Of a DNA stretch of 64,000 nucleotides, positions 61,240-64,000 are shown in pieces. Position 1 is the first letter of the stretch, and every line of letters begins with the position of its first letter. Under the pieces are notes generated by a model that did no database searches, was not told the origin of the DNA, and was given only the letters and a program-made list of their open reading frames with translations. Position numbers and translations under genes: made by a program. The stretch is taken from the NCBI GenBank assembly GCA_017999985.1, contig JAGNKU010000005.1, positions 248,001 to 312,000 on the forward strand, read 5' to 3'. This DNA comes from Phycisphaerae bacterium (GTDB lineage Bacteria; Planctomycetota; Phycisphaerae; UBA1845; Fen-1342).

Positions 61240-61920
61240 TCAGTTCATGCTGTTCCCGTCCGGCCGCATCGGCCGCCAGTAGTTGCGGGCGATGGCAGCG
61301 AGCGTCCGCATGTGGTCAATCAGCATCTGCGTCCGCGCCGCGGCTTCCGGCTCGTCCAGCAGGCATTGCCGCAGCTCCGCCTCGACCGGCAGACCCGCCG
61401 CGATCAGGTCGCACACGTCGTCCAGATCAAGGTCGGCCTCCGCCAGCCGCAACCAGTGCCGGCGCACGTCTGGATCGAGCGCCCGATTGCCGCGAATCGC
61501 CGCGAACAGCTCCTCGCGCAACTGGTCCACCTGCGTCTGGCTGCTGTGGCAATACGTCTGCACCGGCGTGACGCGCGCCAGCCGGTAGTCACGTTCCGTC
61601 AACTCCTCGACAATCGTCGCCCGGCCGACGCCGCGCAGCAGGAGGTTGTAGTTCCCATTGGCCACCTGCTCGGACTGGTAAATCTGCCCGACGCCGATCG
61701 TCTTGTGGATCGGCGCGTGCCGCGTGAACTCCAGCGGCTCGTAACCCGGCCGCAGCAACGCCACCGAGATCATGCGCGGCCCGGCGAGCGCGTCCTTCAT
61801 CATCGCCCGGTAGCGCGGCTCGAAAATGTGCAGCCGCAGAATCGTGTGCGGAAAAAGCACCACCTCCGGCAGCGGAAAAACCGGCACGATCTCCGGGATG
61901 GCCCGCGAATCGTCTGCCAT
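61240..61920 (-). CDS. LON-substrate-binding-domain protein
   Basis: A 226-residue protein matching the N-terminal substrate domain of Lon without ATPase or protease domains: IVPVFPLPEVVLFPHTILRL, HIFEPRYRAMMKDAL, IGVGQIYQSEQVANGNYNLL and LLRGVGRATIVEEL. A helical C-terminal half follows. Stand-alone LON domains of this kind are widespread; their role is not known. ATG 61920 has GAGG seven bases upstream. It is followed on the operon-like minus strand by nothing in this direction, and preceded by recO. Confidence 0.9.
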   Translation of the reverse strand: MADDSRAIPEIVPVFPLPEVVLFPHTILRLHIFEPRYRAMMKDALAGPRMISVALLRPGYEPLEFTRHAPIHKTIGVGQIYQSEQVANGNYNLLLRGVGRATIVEELTERDYRLARVTPVQTYCHSSQTQVDQLREELFAAIRGNRALDPDVRRHWLRLAEADLDLDDVCDLIAAGLPVEAELRQCLLDEPEAAARTQMLIDHMRTLAAIARNYWRPMRPDGNSMN

Positions 61921-61968
61921 GTGCAGCCTCAACCGCTCCGGCGCCGCCCGCGCGGCGCCTGCGCCAAA

Positions 61969-62706
61969 TCATAGCCCTCCGGACGGCGTTTTGGCGAGCA
62001 ACGCCGCCACGTCCGCCGCCGTCTTGAATCGCCGGCCCGCAACGTGCGTCAGGTGATAATCGAGCAGTTCGAACCACGCCCGCGGCGGACCGGTCTGCGG
62101 CGTCGTGGTGACCAGCTCCGGCGGCACGCGCCATTTCTCGACGTAGTGCGCCTCACAATCGCGGCACAGCAACCCGCCCGCGCCGGCACTAAAGAAGACG
62201 ACGCGCGCCGCGCCAATCGGCCGGTGACAGCTCACACACTCCGTCAGATGCGGCGCGTACCCGATCGCCCGCAGCAGATCACTCTGAAACGCCGGCAGAC
62301 ACGCCGACGCCGGCCCCTCTCCCGCCAGCGCCCCCAGTGTCGCCACCAGGGCCGCGTACAGCTCCGGGTGTGGGTCCGCCTCCTCCGTCAATGCCGCGAC
62401 CAGCTCGACCGCGTACAGCGCGCCATAGAGCCGCAGCAGCTCGCGCCGCACGCCCGCAAACGTGTCACGCTGCACCCAGTCCGTCAGCGTCGCGAGCTGC
62501 GCATCGCCGTGCGGCGGCACGAAGCCCACCTCGCCCCGCTCCAGCAGGTCCAGACCGGCGGAGAAGCGGGTCTTGGTGCTCCGGCGGGCGCCCTTCGCGA
62601 TCAGCCGCAACAGGCCGTGCTGCGCCGCGAACAGCGTGACGATCTGCGACGTCTCCGAGAACTCGGTCAGCCGCACCACGACCGCCTCGTCCTTCAGGGG
62701 ATTCAT
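61969..62706 (-). CDS. recO: DNA repair protein RecO
   Basis: A RecFOR-pathway mediator that anneals single strands and loads RecA. 245 residues: an OB-fold N-terminus (KDEAVVVRLTEFSETSQIVT, LLRLIAKGARR), a helical domain (LYGALYAVELVAALTEE) and a zinc ribbon (CVSCHRPIG and LLCRDC). A GAGGT SD is five bases before ATG 62706; longer readings add unrelated residues. Confidence 0.95.
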   Translation of the reverse strand: MNPLKDEAVVVRLTEFSETSQIVTLFAAQHGLLRLIAKGARRSTKTRFSAGLDLLERGEVGFVPPHGDAQLATLTDWVQRDTFAGVRRELLRLYGALYAVELVAALTEEADPHPELYAALVATLGALAGEGPASACLPAFQSDLLRAIGYAPHLTECVSCHRPIGAARVVFFSAGAGGLLCRDCEAHYVEKWRVPPELVTTTPQTGPPRAWFELLDYHLTHVAGRRFKTAADVAALLAKTPSGGL

Positions 62707-62820
62707 GCGCACCTCGGCTCCCGGCGTGGCCGCGCGGCCCCGCCAGCCATACAATAGCGGGCACGCGGCGGAAGGAAACGGCCCCGACGCCGGTGGCCGC
62801 CGCCGTGCCCGAGAGCGGCC

Positions 62821-63123
62821 GTGGATTCGCCGAGCCTGGACCAATTCGTGGGGCACTGCGTCGTGCTCGACACGCCGGGGCCGCTAGTCTACATCGGCCG
62901 GCTGGAGGCGTGCGACGAGCGTGGCTACTGGCTGACGCGGGCCGACGTGCACGACCGCGACGAGGGCCACAGCACCAAGGAACGCTACGTCAACGACGCC
63001 TGCCTGCTCGAACGCGAAGGCGCCCGGCCGATGAACCGGCGGCGCGTGTTCGTCGAGCGGACGGCCGTCATCAGCATCTCGGCGCTGGCGGACGTCATCG
63101 TCGACGGCGAGTTCACCGAATAA
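62821..63123 (+). CDS. Small conserved-looking protein of unknown function
   Basis: A 100-residue protein (GTG start) with a strand-rich pattern: LDQFVGHCVVLDTPGPLVYI, GRLEACDERGYWLTRADVHD, TKERYVNDACLLEREG and RVFVERTAVISISALADVIV. It suggests a small barrel of the Sm/SH3 kind. It is 17 bases ahead of the epimerase gene and probably co-transcribed. The function is unknown to me. Confidence 0.72.
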   Translation: MDSPSLDQFVGHCVVLDTPGPLVYIGRLEACDERGYWLTRADVHDRDEGHSTKERYVNDACLLEREGARPMNRRRVFVERTAVISISALADVIVDGEFTE

Positions 63124-63140
63124 CGAGGAAGGTGGTTGGC

Positions 63141-64000
63141 ATGAAACTGAGCTGGCACCGGCAGACGATCCGCCCGCGGCACCGCTTCGCGACCTCGGGG
63201 TGGGGCACCGATGAGAAGGAAACGATCATCGTCGAGCTCGAACACGACGGCGTGGTCGGGCTGGGCGAGTGCGTGCCGTCGGAACTCTACGGCCAGACGC
63301 TGGAGTCCTGCGAGGCCACGCTGGCCGTCGTGCCCCAACTGCTGGGCAACGACCCCTTCGCCATCGAGCCCATCATCCAGCGCCTGATCGCGGCGTACGA
63401 TTCCCAGCGCGCCACAATCGACGGCCTCGACGCGGCCCTGCACGACTGGTGCGGCAAGAAGCTGGGCGTGCCCGCGTGGCGCCTGCTCGGGTTGCCGCAG
63501 CCGCGCAAGCAAACCACGTTCACCATCGGCGTCGCCGACCGCGACCTGACCCGCGTCAAGGTGAACGAGGCCCTCGAGGCCGGCTTCGACGCGCTGAAGA
63601 TCAAGGTCGGCGTCGAGGACGACCACCAGACGCTGACCTACATCCGCGAGCGCTTCAACGGGCCGCTGTTCCTGGACGCGAACATGGCCTGGACGCCGGA
63701 ACAGGCCATGAAGATGATCCCCGCGCTGGCACAGTACCGCCCGACGCTGATCGAGCAGCCGCTGAAGAAAGAGGATTGGAAGCACATGGCTGAGCTGCGT
63801 AAGCTGGGCGTGGCGCCGATCTTCGCCGACGAGAGCTGCGAGCGGCCCGCGGACGTGCTGCGGCTGCAGGGCTGCGTCGACGGGATCAACATCAAGTTCA
63901 ACAAGTGCGGCGGCATCCGCGAGGCGCTGCGGATGGTGACGCTGGCGCGCGCCCTGGACATGAAGATCATGCTGGGTTGCTTCGTCTGCTCGAGCCTGGC
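63141..64000 (+). CDS. Dipeptide epimerase-type enolase-superfamily enzyme (5' part)
   Basis: 287 codons visible before the window ends. An enolase-superfamily member of the muconate-lactonising/L-Ala-D/L-Glu epimerase subgroup. The capping domain (SWHRQTIRPRHRFATSGWGT, GLGECVPSELYGQTLESC) precedes the barrel with the base pair FDALKIKVG (KxK), metal ligands in FLDANMAW (Asp), LIEQPLKKED (Glu) and FADESCE (Asp), and the second-face Lys in INIKFNKCGG. In peptidoglycan recycling such enzymes epimerise L-Ala-D-Glu; the exact dipeptide is not predictable. SD GAGGAAGG. Confidence 0.92.
   Translation, partial: MKLSWHRQTIRPRHRFATSGWGTDEKETIIVELEHDGVVGLGECVPSELYGQTLESCEATLAVVPQLLGNDPFAIEPIIQRLIAAYDSQRATIDGLDAALHDWCGKKLGVPAWRLLGLPQPRKQTTFTIGVADRDLTRVKVNEALEAGFDALKIKVGVEDDHQTLTYIRERFNGPLFLDANMAWTPEQAMKMIPALAQYRPTLIEQPLKKEDWKHMAELRKLGVAPIFADESCERPADVLRLQGCVDGINIKFNKCGGIREALRMVTLARALDMKIMLGCFVCSSL

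Overview
The window is GC-rich (roughly two thirds G+C), densely coded bacterial chromosome. Several traits point to the Planctomycetota, most likely a Phycisphaerae-type lineage: a secreted protein ending in a pseudopilin-style VLFVDGHVEW tail, zinc ribbons of the CxGCGYDL...CTECG type, secreted proteins with SQPAT/TTQPAS linkers, a futalosine menaquinone pathway, and gene-end dispersed repeats of a planctomycete style. No rRNA, tRNA, CRISPR array or prophage was recognised.

Layout. 1-6301 (minus) is a tight housekeeping operon: rplU, a secreted unknown, rph, a SPOR-like secreted protein, rdgB, a GT39-like membrane glycosyltransferase, coaD and a metallophosphoesterase cut by the window edge. 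aceE is divergent from it (6481-9192). A secreted unknown and an NCS1 permease follow. 12975-17238 (minus) is a thiamine operon: promoter, TPP riboswitch, tandem-DinB protein, rhomboid protease, thiC. Then come elbB with a large secreted planctomycete protein (minus), mqnA-mqnC (plus), a GT87 membrane protein (minus), rocD plus an unknown (plus), an MBOAT acyltransferase, a DUF1573-like secreted protein, a small secreted unknown and an NmrA/NDUFA9-like reductase.

31303-35424 (minus) carries gatE and gatD, the two subunits of the tRNA-dependent amidotransferase classically regarded as archaeal. They are separated by a REP-associated tyrosine transposase (RAYT) flanked by five copies of an 18-bp palindrome; gatE takes its stop codon from one of them. 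Downstream are a MASE1 hybrid histidine kinase, ilvC (both minus), a zinc-ribbon membrane protein with corA (plus), and a DtxR-type regulator overlapping a ferritin-like gene (minus). The ATP synthase operon (51783-44064, minus) runs atpZ-atpI-atpB-atpE-atpF-atpH-atpA-atpG-atpD, with no atpC beside it. The rest holds a PAS-GAF-REC protein, a glycogen-debranching-type enzyme, a PAS-Fis regulator divergent from a VKOR-DsbA-DsbA fusion, trpF, a zinc-ribbon small protein, an M48 membrane protease, a LON-substrate-domain protein, recO, a small unknown and the start of a dipeptide-epimerase-type enolase-superfamily gene.

The most unusual features are: (i) bacterial GatDE with a RAYT/REP element inside the operon; (ii) a TPP riboswitch whose operon begins with a tandem DinB protein and a rhomboid before thiC; (iii) several families of short repeats, many with a 7-bp period, that sit at gene 3' ends, supply stop codons (gatE, mqnC, the GT87 gene) and in two cases (thiC, the GT87 gene) have been absorbed in frame into coding sequence.
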